Positions 46,025 through 56,725 of a stretch of 64,000 nt of DNA are shown piece by piece. Every line of letters begins with the position of its first letter. Position 1 is the stretch's first letter. The notes under the pieces are model-generated. The model saw only the letters and a program-made list of their open reading frames with translations, had not been told where the DNA came from and searched no databases. The translations under genes and the position numbers were made by a program. Source of the DNA: [Phialemoniopsis] sp. UDSM-2020 (taxonomy: Eukaryota; Ascomycota; Sordariomycetes; Thyridiales; Thyridiaceae); assembly GCA_018873225.1 (NCBI GenBank), contig JAEILZ010000007.1, positions 2,418,001-2,482,000 of the forward strand. The letters are read 5' to 3'.

Positions 46025-47158
46025 ATGGAGCACCCCGTCTCTCTCACTCAGACCTCCTCCATGGAGTCCTCGCCGCGCTTGCGGCCTATCGACACCAAGC
46101 AGGACAACTCAGATGCCGAGTCAGGATATGGCTCAGCAACCTCGTCCACCGCTGCCCTCCCCCAGATCACCCTGACCCCCGCCCACCTAAAACATCTCAA
46201 CAAGCAGCTGGAGTCCATGCACCCCATGGACATCCTTCGCTTCGTCAAGGTCCTCTTCCCCAACCTCTATCAGACGACGGCCTTTGGCCTCACGGGTCTT
46301 GTCACCATCGACATGCTCTCCAAGATCCAGGCCGAGAACCCCTCGGCAGATGGCGTGGACCTCATCTTCCTGGACACCCTGTATCACTTCCAAGAGACTT
46401 ATGACCTGGTCGAGCGGGTCAAGTCTAAGTACTCAAACGTGAAGCTTCACACCTTCAAGCCGGAGGGCTTCGAGACGGCCGCCGAATTCGAGGCCACCTA
46501 CGGCAAGCTCTATGAGCTCTCCGAGGAGATGTACGACTGGGTCGCCAAGGTCGAGCCGCAGCAGAAGGCGTACGAGGTTCTCGGCGTTGCCGCCGTGCTC
46601 ACGGGACGCCGCCGGTCTCAGGGTGGCGCGCGTGACCAGATCCCCGTCATCGAGATCGACGAGGAGAGGGGCATCATCAAGATCAACCCCATGATCAACT
46701 GGTCTTTCAAGCAGGTCCAGAGCTACATCAAGGAGAACGACGTGCCGTACAACGTCCTGCTCGACAGGGGATACAAGTCGGTCGGCGACTGGCACTCGAC
46801 CAGCCCTGTCGGCGAGGGTGAGGACGAGCGTGCTGGCAGGTGGAAGGGACGGAACAAGACCGAGTGCGGCATCCACAACAACAAGTCCCGATATGCTCAG
46901 TTCGCCGAGCAGGTGCCTGCCCAGATGGAGATCGACGCCAAGCTGCAGAGCGTTCAGGAAGCCGAAGCCCTTGAGGCCGCCGCTGTCGCCACCACTACCA
47001 CCACCACCGTCGTGGAGACTACCACTGTCTCCGTTTCGGAACCGATCAGCCAAGAACCAGCAGCTCAACCAAGCGACGAGATCGCCCCTCAAGAGCTTGA
47101 GCGAGTCTCCTCGCAATCTCTGGAGGTGCAATCATCCGTCATTGAGGTCTCATCCTGA
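46025..47158 (+). CDS. met16: Phosphoadenosine phosphosulfate (PAPS) reductase
   Basis: A single exon encodes 377 residues. The enzyme reduces PAPS to sulfite with thioredoxin during sulfate assimilation. The PAPS-reductase fold starts near residue 55; TTAFGLTGLVTIDML is the phosphosulfate-binding loop region and LIFLDTLYHFQETYDL follows. LTGRRRSQGG at 192-201 binds the substrate. The catalytic cysteine is Cys281 in the ECGIH motif. The ATG at 46025 was chosen because the upstream in-frame candidate at 45986 is a GTG. After residue 300 there is a tail of about 75 residues rich in Thr, Glu and Gln that most homologues outside filamentous fungi lack. The end is convergent with the next gene. 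Confidence 0.93.
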   Translation: MEHPVSLTQTSSMESSPRLRPIDTKQDNSDAESGYGSATSSTAALPQITLTPAHLKHLNKQLESMHPMDILRFVKVLFPNLYQTTAFGLTGLVTIDMLSKIQAENPSADGVDLIFLDTLYHFQETYDLVERVKSKYSNVKLHTFKPEGFETAAEFEATYGKLYELSEEMYDWVAKVEPQQKAYEVLGVAAVLTGRRRSQGGARDQIPVIEIDEERGIIKINPMINWSFKQVQSYIKENDVPYNVLLDRGYKSVGDWHSTSPVGEGEDERAGRWKGRNKTECGIHNNKSRYAQFAEQVPAQMEIDAKLQSVQEAEALEAAAVATTTTTTVVETTTVSVSEPISQEPAAQPSDEIAPQELERVSSQSLEVQSSVIEVSS

Positions 47159-47819
47159 TAGGTGCAAGGCTCAGGCGAGTGGATAAGGGGTTTTGGTCAT
47201 GATTGATGCATAGCTTTGGATATCATTGGCGGCGACGGCGTTTTTCGTGGGTTTTTCCTCATTGTGCAGCGGCACTGGCGTTCTCAACAGGCAAGAAAGG
47301 AGGATTATTTCGGCATTTGCACCGGGGGTATTGTGCGCTGCTATATGGTGCCTCGCATTGAAGACCATACATAGAGTAGCTTTAAAAGGAGGAAGCCAGT
47401 AGGCATGAGATGATGATAAATCAATACACTTGATAAACAATGACTGGAGTCCTTGAACATGCAAGACGTGAGAAGGCCGATGTTGAGAGCTACCGATGAG
47501 GGGAAATGCGCATCTGACTTAAAATGGCGATAGTACGTTTACCTTGGAGAATCATCCCGTGACTCTCCAATTGGCTCTATGATCCTTCCGCACTCCGCTC
47601 ACCTAAGCTTTGCCCGCCAACCACCAACAATGTCACCGATCGTGTAGCTCATTTTCTTGACATCTGGTGCTCAATTCTTGAACCGCCAATAGGATCAGGT
47701 TCTCTACTCCTGTGATTCAAAGGCATGAGAATCGTTTTGATAGTGATTTGTAAAGTATCACTGAGGATGGTATTCAAATAAGATGCTTGTATCTACAAAT
47801 TGATTCGTTATCCAACACT
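47159..47819. other. Intergenic between convergent genes
   Basis: This is 3' space of the PAPS reductase gene and of the acidic protein gene. Nothing further is seen. Confidence 0.5.
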
Positions 47820-50016
47820 CTACTCCTTCGCTTCGGTGTTTCCGCCCTCTGGTTGCGGAGGCTCTACGACCGTTGTAGGTTCCAGTACTGGAGGGATAGA
47901 ACTTTCACTAGCCTCGCCAGCTGGCTCTTCTGCAGCCGGGGCAGCCGATTCCGTAGGTTTGCTACCAGTGTCTGCCTCGCGGTCCAGCTCTGCTTCGAGT
48001 CCACCGAGTAGATCAGGCCCTTCGTCGTCCTCTCCCGCAACAGCAGGTGCTTGGGCAGAAGGCGGAGACACAGGCTCGGGCTCACTTTCCGCTGGGTGAT
48101 CTGGCTTAGCTATGCTTGGCAAGATCTCTTTTGTCTCCAATGGCTCTTGTGGCACAAGTGGCTCGTCTGCTACAGGGGCAGGCTCATCTGCTGTTGCAGT
48201 TGCTTGAGGTTCAGATACGTGCGAAGGTTCGACAGACTCTTGAGTTGGCTCGGCATGTGCTGGTTCTTCAGCACTTCGGAGATCAGGGATGACCGGTGTG
48301 TCTTTCGGCAATGCATGCGAGACATCTGCTGCAGTGGCTTCCTCTGACGGCTTGCTTAGTATATCAGCTTTCACAGGCGCTGCCTTCTCCTCGAGCACGA
48401 AGTCGACCTTTGTTTCGGCAGTGTGTCTCTCAGGCTCAAAATCACCTCGCAGAGATGGCAATGCGCTTGAGACATCGGCGAATCTGTCAATGCTCTCGGC
48501 AGCGCTCGGAAGCGGGCGTGCTGGCTCAGGCTCGACTGCTTCATTCGTCAATGGGGCAGGAGGCATTTCCACTTCCACATCCATAGGCTCTGAAACAGGC
48601 GCGGCGACGGGTTCTGTGGCTTCAGGCTCTGTCGTCGGAATATTTGCAGCCGCGGAGGGTGAAAGGGCAGGTGATGCTTCTGTGGGAGACTGCAACACCA
48701 TCTGCTTGAGAGGTGATCCCTCAAGAGCTGCAGCATTTTCTGGAGGTGCGACAGCCAACAGATCTGGGTCCGCAGCTGGGGGTACTGGCGTTTCTTCTTG
48801 CTTCGTCTCCTCCGGCTCGGGCTTCGGCTCAGTCTGAGATACTGCGGGCGAGTCCTCCATCTCTTGATCTTTGTCTTGATCTTGTCCATTCTCACGGTCC
48901 GGAGTCTCGTCCTCCTGGTCGTCCTCATCGCCTTCGTCACCGTCTTCACCGTCCTCATCCTCAGAGGGTGCTTGCGAGTTGTCTGCCATTTCGCTGTCTT
49001 GGTTGGTCGAACCATCCTGCCCGTTCTCTGATTTGATAGCCTGTGCGAGATGATTAGTCCGGAAGGCCCTGTAGCAGAGTGATGGGAGGCTTACCCCTTC
49101 CCCAGCGGCGGCCGGTTGACCGCCCGCTACCGGTGGCACATGCGACAATTGCTCGCCAGCGGCAGGCATGAGCTTCTTCTTCCTGCCTCGCCCGGGGCCC
49201 TTGGCCTTCCTTCTCGGCGGAGGAGGCTTTCTCCTGACTGGTGCTGCTTGCTGTAGACCAGCATCGCCGTTTGCTTGGGGTGCGGCCACGACACTCGTAG
49301 AGATGATTTCGCCATCAACGTGTTGACCTTCCGTCAGGGTGATGGTCTGTTCGTATGGATTGCCGGCGGCATCGATCTTGCGGACCGTCGCCCTGGTCAC
49401 AGTAGCACCGGCGGCTTGAATAGCTACTGCCATCGAAGGAAGTGTCACCGTTGACTTGTGCCGTTTGGCAAGATGAGAGACAGTGGCACCCTCGACGCTC
49501 CGAGGAACAGGTCGCCACAATTTGACCATGACTCCGCTTATAGTCTGTTCCTCCTTCTTCTCCTGCTTGTCGCCAGCAGCAGCCTTTTCCTCGGCATTCT
49601 CTGCATTCTCTTCCTCCTCGGTGGGCGCGGGCCGCTTGTACAAGCGACCTGACCGGGCAGCTCGCAGAAGTTCCTGACTATGAGGTGGCAGTAGATGCCA
49701 GTCTTTGGGCATACCCCATGGAAGCTCGTGAGCCCAGCGATCGTTCAACTGCATTGTCTCCTGGGGTGGCGGCGGGGCGATATTGACCGTTTCATGTCGC
49801 CATTGTCGGACCGGCAGGCCTAGAGAATTGCGCGCGTTAGGTTGTCTGTAAGGCGCAAACCAGCACTATGCATCCAAAAGCCGCACTCACCCTCGAAGTC
49901 ATCATGCTCGGGATAACCACTCCGGTTACCTCTCCGGGTCTAGAAACACAGTTAGTAACTAGACACCCGTGGATTTGGGTGCGCCAATGGCATTCTGTAC
50001 TTACTCCAGGCGCCAT
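47820..50016 (-). CDS. Acidic, largely disordered nuclear-type protein with conserved N-terminus
   Basis: Four exons (50016-50005, 49939-49891, 49819-49095, 49040-47820) encode about 668 residues. The first exon is 12 nt (MAPG). The N-terminal 90 residues are the only ordered-looking part and contain [35 protein letters not shown] and [13 protein letters not shown] recall this block from uncharacterised filamentous-fungal proteins but cannot give it a function. A basic stretch near residue 225 ([15 protein letters not shown]) resembles an AT-hook or nuclear signal. After it comes a long Glu/Asp run and then a Pro/Ala/Glu/Ser-rich tail with [14 protein letters not shown] segments. The 54-nt third intron (49041-49094, GTAAGC to CACAG) is in phase and stop-free, so an unspliced form would also be translated. 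I infer a chromatin or transcription role only from composition. Confidence 0.8.
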
Positions 50017-51099
50017 TTAGCAGAGATAGGGCGCGCCAATTGAGATATAAGAGAGTCTGATAAGAAGTGCTATTAAGATTCTCGGATGACTTGGTGCTTG
50101 TAGAGGCTTAAATCGCATGGAGTGCTTAGACGGGCGTCGCGTCCATGGAGCTCTCGGTGCGGAATGAAATGATGACTCAATACAAAGTAAAGAGCTAGGG
50201 ATCCCAATCAAAAGAAAGCTTTCTTGGCTGGTTGCTGGAACGCTTGGTCCAGACAGTTGCGCATATGGTGCACTATCGGCTTGTGGTGTTCTGGCAACGG
50301 ACTTCCAGCCTCGTCGCAAACTGGTGCTTGTGCAGGCTGGCAGGCAATGGGTCAGATCGCGTCAAATGCTAGCGCTGAAATTGAGCCCCTGTGCTGCTGC
50401 GCTCCTGGTCTGGTGCTGGTGGCGCCAGGTAGTCCCGGAAATAAGTTTCCCCACTCCGATCTATCAGTCCAGTCCCAGCCAGTCAGATGAAATCCAGCAC
50501 CAGGTCCAGACTGAATGAGCCCTTCACTTGATCGAATCTTTCAGGAGCTGGGGTATGATCCACTCGTCTCGTGGTAATGTGCCCGGTCCTATTCCATAGC
50601 TAGGTGCATTGATTCTCAGACAATGAAATAAGGCCACCAGTTGTAGAGGCTGAAATTTCCGACCCCCTGCTAGGTATCAACAGCTAGGTGGAGGGCTATC
50701 CCACTACCCGAATTTAGACAGTTCGATACCTCGCATGAATTTGTTATTTTACCTTACCACCTCTGTACACGCGAATCGCTTTGAGCCTCCTCGGCCCAAG
50801 TTTTTGATCAAGAAAGTACTTTACTGCCACCTATAAGTACATCTTAACTCCCGCCCTCAACAATTCGAAGCCCGTCTGGTCCAGTCATCAAGCTCACATC
50901 GGGCCTGGAAGACATTGCTGCGCGCGTCGCATACATCTTGGCATCGCGCAAACCCACCCCGGTCGCTCACCAAGCCGTATTGACCCGCTCATATTACGGC
51001 GCAAGTCTCAGCACACACTTGGTTGACAGACACCCTTGACCGCTTTCTCAATAGACAGCCCTTGGCTCGGCGGAGAGTTGGCCGACCATTGTTCGGGCC
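50017..51099. other. Divergent intergenic region
   Basis: This is the promoter space of two divergently transcribed genes. It is moderately AT-rich around 50600-50860. No further gene or clear element is seen. Confidence 0.4.
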
Positions 51100-52483
51100 A
51101 TGACAGAGCTCTGGGATTTGGTCGCCTCTTCTCAGAAGCAGCAACAGCAGCTCGGCGATCAGGTGAAGGAACTTGATGATACATGCAAATCATCCGATCA
51201 TGGCGCCAGGCATCTGCTGGAGTGCGAAACGTGTTACAGCAAGCTGGTTGACTTGATGCGAAGCCGCTATCTCGACTCGACCGAGGAAGAATGGTTCTCG
51301 GGACGCAAGGCGTTCTTGCGCGAGATTGACCGCATGTTCACCGATGCGAAGGACTTGAAGATAAGTCTCAAGGATGTCGAGGCCCGTATCATCAAGGAGC
51401 GAGATCAGTGGTTACGTCTGCGTATCAAAGCCTCGACGACGATACCAGTCTTGGCAGAGGCGTCAATGAGCCAGGCCGAGTTCAAAGCGAAGCTTATTGA
51501 TCCCAACGTCGAGCCCCGGAAGCTTCTGGAGGAAATATTGAGCGGCGGACCGGTGCAGCAGCTCCGGACAGATAACGCAGAGACACTCCAAAAAGTGCTA
51601 GACACTACAGAAGACCGATCTCGCTCGCTAAAGGAGTTGATCATACCGTCCGAACTGGCCGAGAAAACAGATGTTACAGACATCTCAAGTCAGCTAGATG
51701 ACGAAGTCCCCATTTCGACAGTATTCAAGAGCGTCCTATCAAAGAGAGAGGCTGCTTCGCGCAAGGGCAATGATGTGAAGAAGTGGCAGAAACGCCTTGA
51801 CGAGCTCCGCCGGGCACGAGCTGCACATCATGCCCAGCAAAAGAGGAAATCGGATGCGCGACAAGGTGGCCCGTCGCGGCCAGAACTACTGCAGAAGCCG
51901 GTCAAATGCGAAACTTGCTCGAAAGAAATAGAGCCAGTCGACACATCGTTGGTCTGTCGGCCGTGTCTCTTTTTCGTAGAAGCACACGTACGAAACAAGG
52001 CTGCCGTCTACTGCTCGCGAGAGTGTGCCGAGAAAGGCCAAGTAAGTCGATCCTGTTTTCTTTATTCTTCATGCATACATCGCATCACTAACAAACTATT
52101 AGGACGACCATTGTGCGGAAGCCCATCATTGTGTCTCAGATGGTACATGTGTGCAAGGCTCCGAAGGGCAGGACGTGGTGATGGGTGGAGTGGACGATGA
52201 GCCAGTTTTGTGCAAGGAATGCACGCAAACTCTCAAGTTGGAAGCGCTCTTCTGCTCCAAGGACTGTGCCAGTGCCAATTTCCAGCGCCATCGAGAGAAT
52301 GTGCATGTGCCCATGCGCAAGGAGAAGGGCCTCCAGGTGGACGACAGCGAAACTATGGTCTTTGACACCGATGATCGGACACAGTACCATGCTAAGGATA
52401 TTGCGCACCAGGTTATGGGCTTTGATGATGAGAACATTGCAACCGCTGAAGGTGCCAACTCGGAAATACGAGTGAAGACCTAG
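51100..52483 (+). CDS. Coiled-coil protein with two MYND/HIT-like Cys clusters, function unknown
   Basis: Two exons (51100-52041, 52103-52483) encode 440 residues. The first 250 residues are charged and helical, with several likely coiled-coil segments (SSQKQQQQLGDQVKEL, KKWQKRLDELRRARAAHHAQQKRK). A first Cys cluster has Cys270, 273, 286, 289, 305 and 309, then Cys318, His322 and/or His323, and Cys324. The second cluster has Cys351, 354, 365 and 369 with His377 and His382. Both contain the CxxC...(Y/F)CSxxCA pattern, so one may be a duplicate of the other. This pattern resembles MYND or HIT-type zinc fingers, but spacing is not standard. Role and partners are unknown; protein-protein binding is the likely job of such fingers. 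The intron (52042-52102) lies inside the first cluster, just after KGQ. Confidence 0.82.
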
Positions 52484-53149
52484 GGTTTCTTCAGGGCAAA
52501 GGAGAGCAGCAGACTTCAAAGTTACCCGGCGCGGCCTTTTACTTACAAACGGTGAGGCAAAAGGTTCCGGAGATTGCATGGGCTGTATAGTAGTATCTCA
52601 TCGTTCAAGAAATGGCCTGTTGATCCATTGTGTGTCAAGATTCATGTTATGTGTCTATAGTCAGGTCTATAGCACTGGACTAACAGGTCTGGGATTTAAA
52701 GGGCCGAGTTGACATCCATAACTTGTCGCAGAGGGATACATGTGGACGACGAGGAACCTAGAATGGTCATGCAAGCCGAAGCAAAGAACGCCCACGACAA
52801 TACATCAAAATGAAGTCTGTAAGCGGCCGAGAAGACATATATACCAGGTACCATCTTCCAGTACAAGCAAGTACTTAAGAATCTACTGTCAAGCAATGGT
52901 GGATCTCTCGGCGGATTTAAAAAAAAAAAGTCTCGGCTTAATGCGGTCACCAGACGGTTTGCAGTGCTTATCGGTTATCACCGACCAGTATCAATTTAGC
53001 TTGGGAGCTCGGTCTTTTCGCGCAACGGCGCCGGCAGCTTGCATCACCGATAAATACTTGCACCAGCGAACAAACCCGCATCCTTGTGCTCTTTTGATTG
53101 CGGAAAAGCATCCCTCACACGATCTCTACATACCTCAGGTGCAGTCGCC
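52484..53149. other. Intergenic between Cys-rich protein and Isd11 genes
   Basis: This is 3' flank of one gene and promoter of the next. An A run lies near 52920-52930. No coding feature is seen. Confidence 0.4.
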
Positions 53150-53866
53150 ATGGCCTCCATAACGACGGCGCTCAAGGGCGACTCGCCCCAGCAGGTCATA
53201 TCATTAGTAAGTAGCAATTTTGGTGTTCGCCTCCTCCAGGCTCTGTCCGCCCCGATGTCCCTGCTCATCCGCAATACCGCTGCTACGGACCCTCGTGCAT
53301 ATTCACCGAGCTAATTCTCACGCTCCCATCAGTACCGCCAGCTATTACGGCAGAGCAACCAGTTTGCCGCCTACAACTTCCGAGAGTATGCGAAGCGCCG
53401 GACGAGAGATGCCTTTAGGGAGAACCGCAGCGTGGAGGACCCGAGGAAGATCCAGGAGCTGGTACAAAAGGGGCTCAAGGAGCTTCAAGTGTTGAAGGTA
53501 TGTCATACGGAAGGGCCCCTCCTATAACGGCATAGGCTGTGCCTGCAAGTTTCGACGACTAGGACGGGCGAAGGTGCTTGGCAGATAGATACAAGATGGC
53601 TGACCTCTCTCATTCTTAGCGACAAACCGTCATGAGCCAATTCTATCAAGTCGACAGGCTGGTTGTTGAGGGCGGTATCTCGGTAAGTGATATCCGTTCA
53701 TGTTTCCAAAGTGCAAAGCCAGCGCTGACACCTCGTTCAGGGCAAGCAAAAGGGGTCGAAAGGTGATATCGTGAGGCAAAAGGATACTGGGTAAGCTAAA
53801 GATGGTTGCGACTGGCGCATACATCCTTCGACTACTATGCTAACTCATAATTGTAGCTGGGACTGA
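53150..53866 (+). CDS. isd11: Isd11/LYRM4, iron-sulfur cluster assembly LYR protein
   Basis: Five exons (53150-53206, 53333-53497, 53620-53682, 53741-53790, 53857-53866) encode 114 residues. Isd11 binds and stabilises the cysteine desulfurase Nfs1 in the mitochondrial matrix and is needed for Fe-S cluster assembly. The LYR signature is residues 19-21, with Leu19 at the end of exon 1 and Tyr20-Arg21 at the start of exon 2, followed by [27 protein letters not shown] is the conserved basic second helix, a strong family mark. The last coding exon is 10 nt and adds only part of a Gly codon plus Trp-Asp-stop. All junctions are in phase with GT and AG ends. Location in mitochondria is known for the family; no separate presequence is obvious. 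Confidence 0.92.
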
Positions 53867-54395
53867 GCTTCTCAAGCAGGGGGTGGAAAGTTAGACGGCG
53901 ATGTTGACTGCCACATGCGCCAGAGAACTTTTGGGAATGGCAATCCACAGGCTTAAGGGACAGTGTGTATTATATCCTCCTTTTCATCAGAGAGGCCTTG
54001 TATCAAAAATGAACGAGCGAGGCATAAAGAGTGCGCGTTGACAAGCGGCGTGGGACACGGCAATGGGGCTGCTGGAGGCCCCTGGGATTCGTCTCGTTCC
54101 CATCTTCATTGAATACGGGATGAGGTTGCGACCCATGGACAAGGAGTTCACGGTAGACGAGAAACTACATACTTTATCTCGGATAGTACATTCTCAACTT
54201 CATCTACTCTATTAATCCTTGTGTCATCTGCTTTTCGCGAAGTCCAGACTGGTGATGCCCGAGGTGTCGCACTGGGTTGAGTCACGTGACCTGCAAATGT
54301 CGTGAAGGTCCGCCTAAGATCTTGGTCCAAGTTTCAATCGACGTCAAGCTCACAACTCGCATCGCACGCCTTAGCAAGTCCCACCACTCGAAGCT
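53867..54395. other. Intergenic between Isd11 and SF3B5 genes
   Basis: The space is 529 bases, comprising the 3' end and a promoter. A GTCACGTGACC-type E-box (TCACGTGA) lies at about 54282-54289. No gene is seen. Confidence 0.45.
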
Positions 54396-54834
54396 ATGGT
54401 CAGTATTCACCTAGAATTTTACATATATGACTAGTCATGCCGGAAAGACTAACATCCTTTTGGTCCAGGCCGACAAACTTCGCACCCAGCAAGAGCTCGA
54501 GCGGCTCCAGGCCAAATACATCGGTACCGGCCACCCGGACACGACCAGCTGGGAGTGGAAGACAAATGTCTTCCGGGACACGTATTCGAGTCTGGCAGGT
54601 CACCCGCCGCAGATCGCCTACATCGCACTGGCCCAGAACGAGCCTGTGTCCAAGGTGCGAGCGCAATTGATCAGGGTACGTTGCAACTAGGCAGTCACGT
54701 CACATTTGCGCAAGATGCATACAGATGGCTGACTCTGTTCATGGTTTCTACAGAAGATGGTACAGCCCTGCGGACCGCCGCCTCCACGCGAAGGAGAGGA
54801 GCCTGTTGTACGGAGGCAACAGGGCGACTCATGA
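54396..54834 (+). CDS. sf3b5: Splicing factor 3B subunit 5 (SF3b10/Ysf3)
   Basis: Exons 54396-54398, 54469-54675 and 54754-54834 encode 96 residues. The protein is the smallest SF3b subunit and sits in the U2 snRNP, in contact with the SF3B1 HEAT repeats. The family block is visible: LERLQAKYIGTGHPDTTSWEW, then RDTYSSLAGHPPQIAYIALAQNE, and KMVQPCGPPPP near the end. The first coding exon is exactly the ATG (54396-54398); the next bases GTCAGT start a 70-nt intron with CTAAC and CCAG. The joined start reads M-A-D-K-L-R. This start is required because the second exon has no earlier ATG in frame before the conserved block. The third exon carries a short Glu/Arg/Gln tail beyond the usual PCGPP end. 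Confidence 0.92.
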
Positions 54835-55202
54835 GCGCCGTTTCGATGTAACTACTTTACCAATGATACCCCATCTCAACTAGACTACTTTCGTCTACCC
54901 TGCGATGTCAGCACCAGGCGCCTCTGTGGCGTTTTCAGCGACCAGCTGGGTATCCTAAGCTCGAGGAAACGCGACACGTCTCGCTGCCACATATGGCGAA
55001 CAGGCCGCCCGGGTGCGGGCGGGAACAACGAAGCGAGAGCAATAAACGCTGGCAAAGCCTGCAGACCACGCTGTCATCATCACGGCGTAACTTCGACTGC
55101 TCCCCAGGTGTCAAGAATGATCATCGCTTCTTGGCGATCAGAGGATCGAGCAGCCGCCCCAGATAGTCCGTGTCAAATCAAATATCATACCCAAACCCCC
55201 AT
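54835..55202. other. Intergenic between convergent SF3B5 and Nse3 genes
   Basis: This is 368 bases of shared 3' space. No further feature is seen. Confidence 0.5.
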
Positions 55203-56343
55203 TCATCCGTCATCCTCTTCCCCTCTATGCCGACGACTCCTTCGCCGGGAGTCTCCTTCTGATCCATTAACATCTTCTGGAGCAACTCTCAAATCGCGGA
55301 GCGGCTCTGTGTCACCTTCGCCTTCGTCTTCGTCGTTTCCATTCGCCGGCTTGATTCGTAGGCTTGCCTGTAATTTCCTCTCCAGGTCGTCCGTCGTACT
55401 GCCGTATACTTCCCGAACCATGCCTGCGACCGCCTCCGTCCCGACTTCCAGCTTGCCTCGTGGACCGACATGCCAAGTAATCGTCTCCTCGTCGCCCTCG
55501 TGCCTTCGCTCCGACGTCTTCACGATGTAGCCCTGCTTGACTAGCCTTTGTAAAACAGCCTCGGTCTTATCGATTGGCATGTTCTCGCTTGCGTTCATGC
55601 GGTTCAGGTACCGTCTGAGCTTAGGATCACTCAAGTCCCCGCCGTTGAGCGTGATGACCGAGACTATCATGGTATATATGCCGATATAAGCGGCCTCGTC
55701 GTCAGCGCTCTGAACCTTGGACGGTGCTAGGATTTCCGCGGTGCGATAATGTTCTGGGAGTCGTGTCATGAGGATATATGAGTTGGAGCCGGCAGCTGCC
55801 TTGGACTGGGATTTCGCAGCTAAGGGGATTGGGTCAGCAAGCAGTTCACGGTATGCTCAAGTAGCGACGTCTGTATCTTCTTACCTCGTCGCTTTTCCTC
55901 CAGCGACAAGTGATCCTTGTCTCGTGCGGGCAGCTCCACCATCTCTACGCCGAAGACGGCACGGAGCTGTTTCTGAGCGCCATCAAAGACCTTTCGAAAA
56001 GCTCGGCCATGAGTCCCTAGCACCCTGTCTTTGATGCCGTCTCTCCTAATGGGCGTCCTCGAGTATTCGCAGGCTAGCGCATAGCGCACGAGCTTCTTGA
56101 CCAGCTGTGTCTCGTGGGATTCGTCTCGGGAATAACTTTCGTCGTGCTCCCCGTCTTCTCCTTCCTCCTGGCTCTCTGCTTCCTCGTCCGAATCATCCCG
56201 CCTCATTCTTTGACGGGGCGGTTGTGGTGTGTCGTCGTCATCATCGTCAACGCGCTGAACGTTGCGGATTAGCTCGTTGTATGTGACATGGGTCACAAGA
56301 ATGTAGAACTCACATTACGAGGTCTTCTCTGGAGGACGGGCAT
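55203..56343 (-). CDS. nse3: Nse3, MAGE-domain subunit of the SMC5/6 complex
   Basis: Three exons (56343-56314, 56254-55885, 55819-55203) encode 338 residues. Nse3 is the only MAGE protein in most fungi. With Nse1 and Nse4 it forms the SMC5/6 subcomplex that binds DNA during repair. The first exon gives MPVLQRRPRN; the second starts with an Asp/Glu-rich linker. The MAGE domain runs from about LVKKLVRYALACEYSRTPIRR to VREVYGS and includes RAFRKVFDGAQKQLRAVFGVEMVEL. The winged-helix part LPIDK-like (NMPIDKTEAVLQRLVKQGYIV) is followed by the late TWHVGPRGKLEVG segment. The tail is basic and Ser/Arg-rich. Introns are 59 and 65 nt, with CTAAT and CTGAC branch sites. It is divergent from sls1 with 382 bases between starts. 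Confidence 0.9.
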
Positions 56344-56725
56344 TATGGCAGTAGAAGAAGACGACAGTCGAATAACTTGGCGTGATAATAAGTCTATCTG
56401 ATAGAATGAATTGCTGTGTGAAGCTTAATCGTGAACTCTTTCCCCGCTGTAAAGATTGCCTGGAGAAGCTTCTCTAAAGACGCGACTTAAATGGGATGGA
56501 CCCTGGTTCACGCGTTTTAGGAGTGGAAAACTAGCTCTATCAAGCCCCTGTCAGGTTGATCATTAGCGGCGCAAAGATCACTTCGTAGCACATGCACGCC
56601 CCATACAAAATTTCTTGAAGCTTGAGCTTCACTCTTTTTCCTATGCGACGAATTCCCGTGTACATACTCCAATCTTGCCATTGCGACTCAACATTGACTG
56701 CTAGACAAGCAGTCACCTTTCGCAC
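56344..56725. other. Divergent promoter between nse3 and sls1
   Basis: These 382 bases separate the two start codons and hold both promoters. Beyond an AT-rich middle I see no defined element. Confidence 0.5.
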
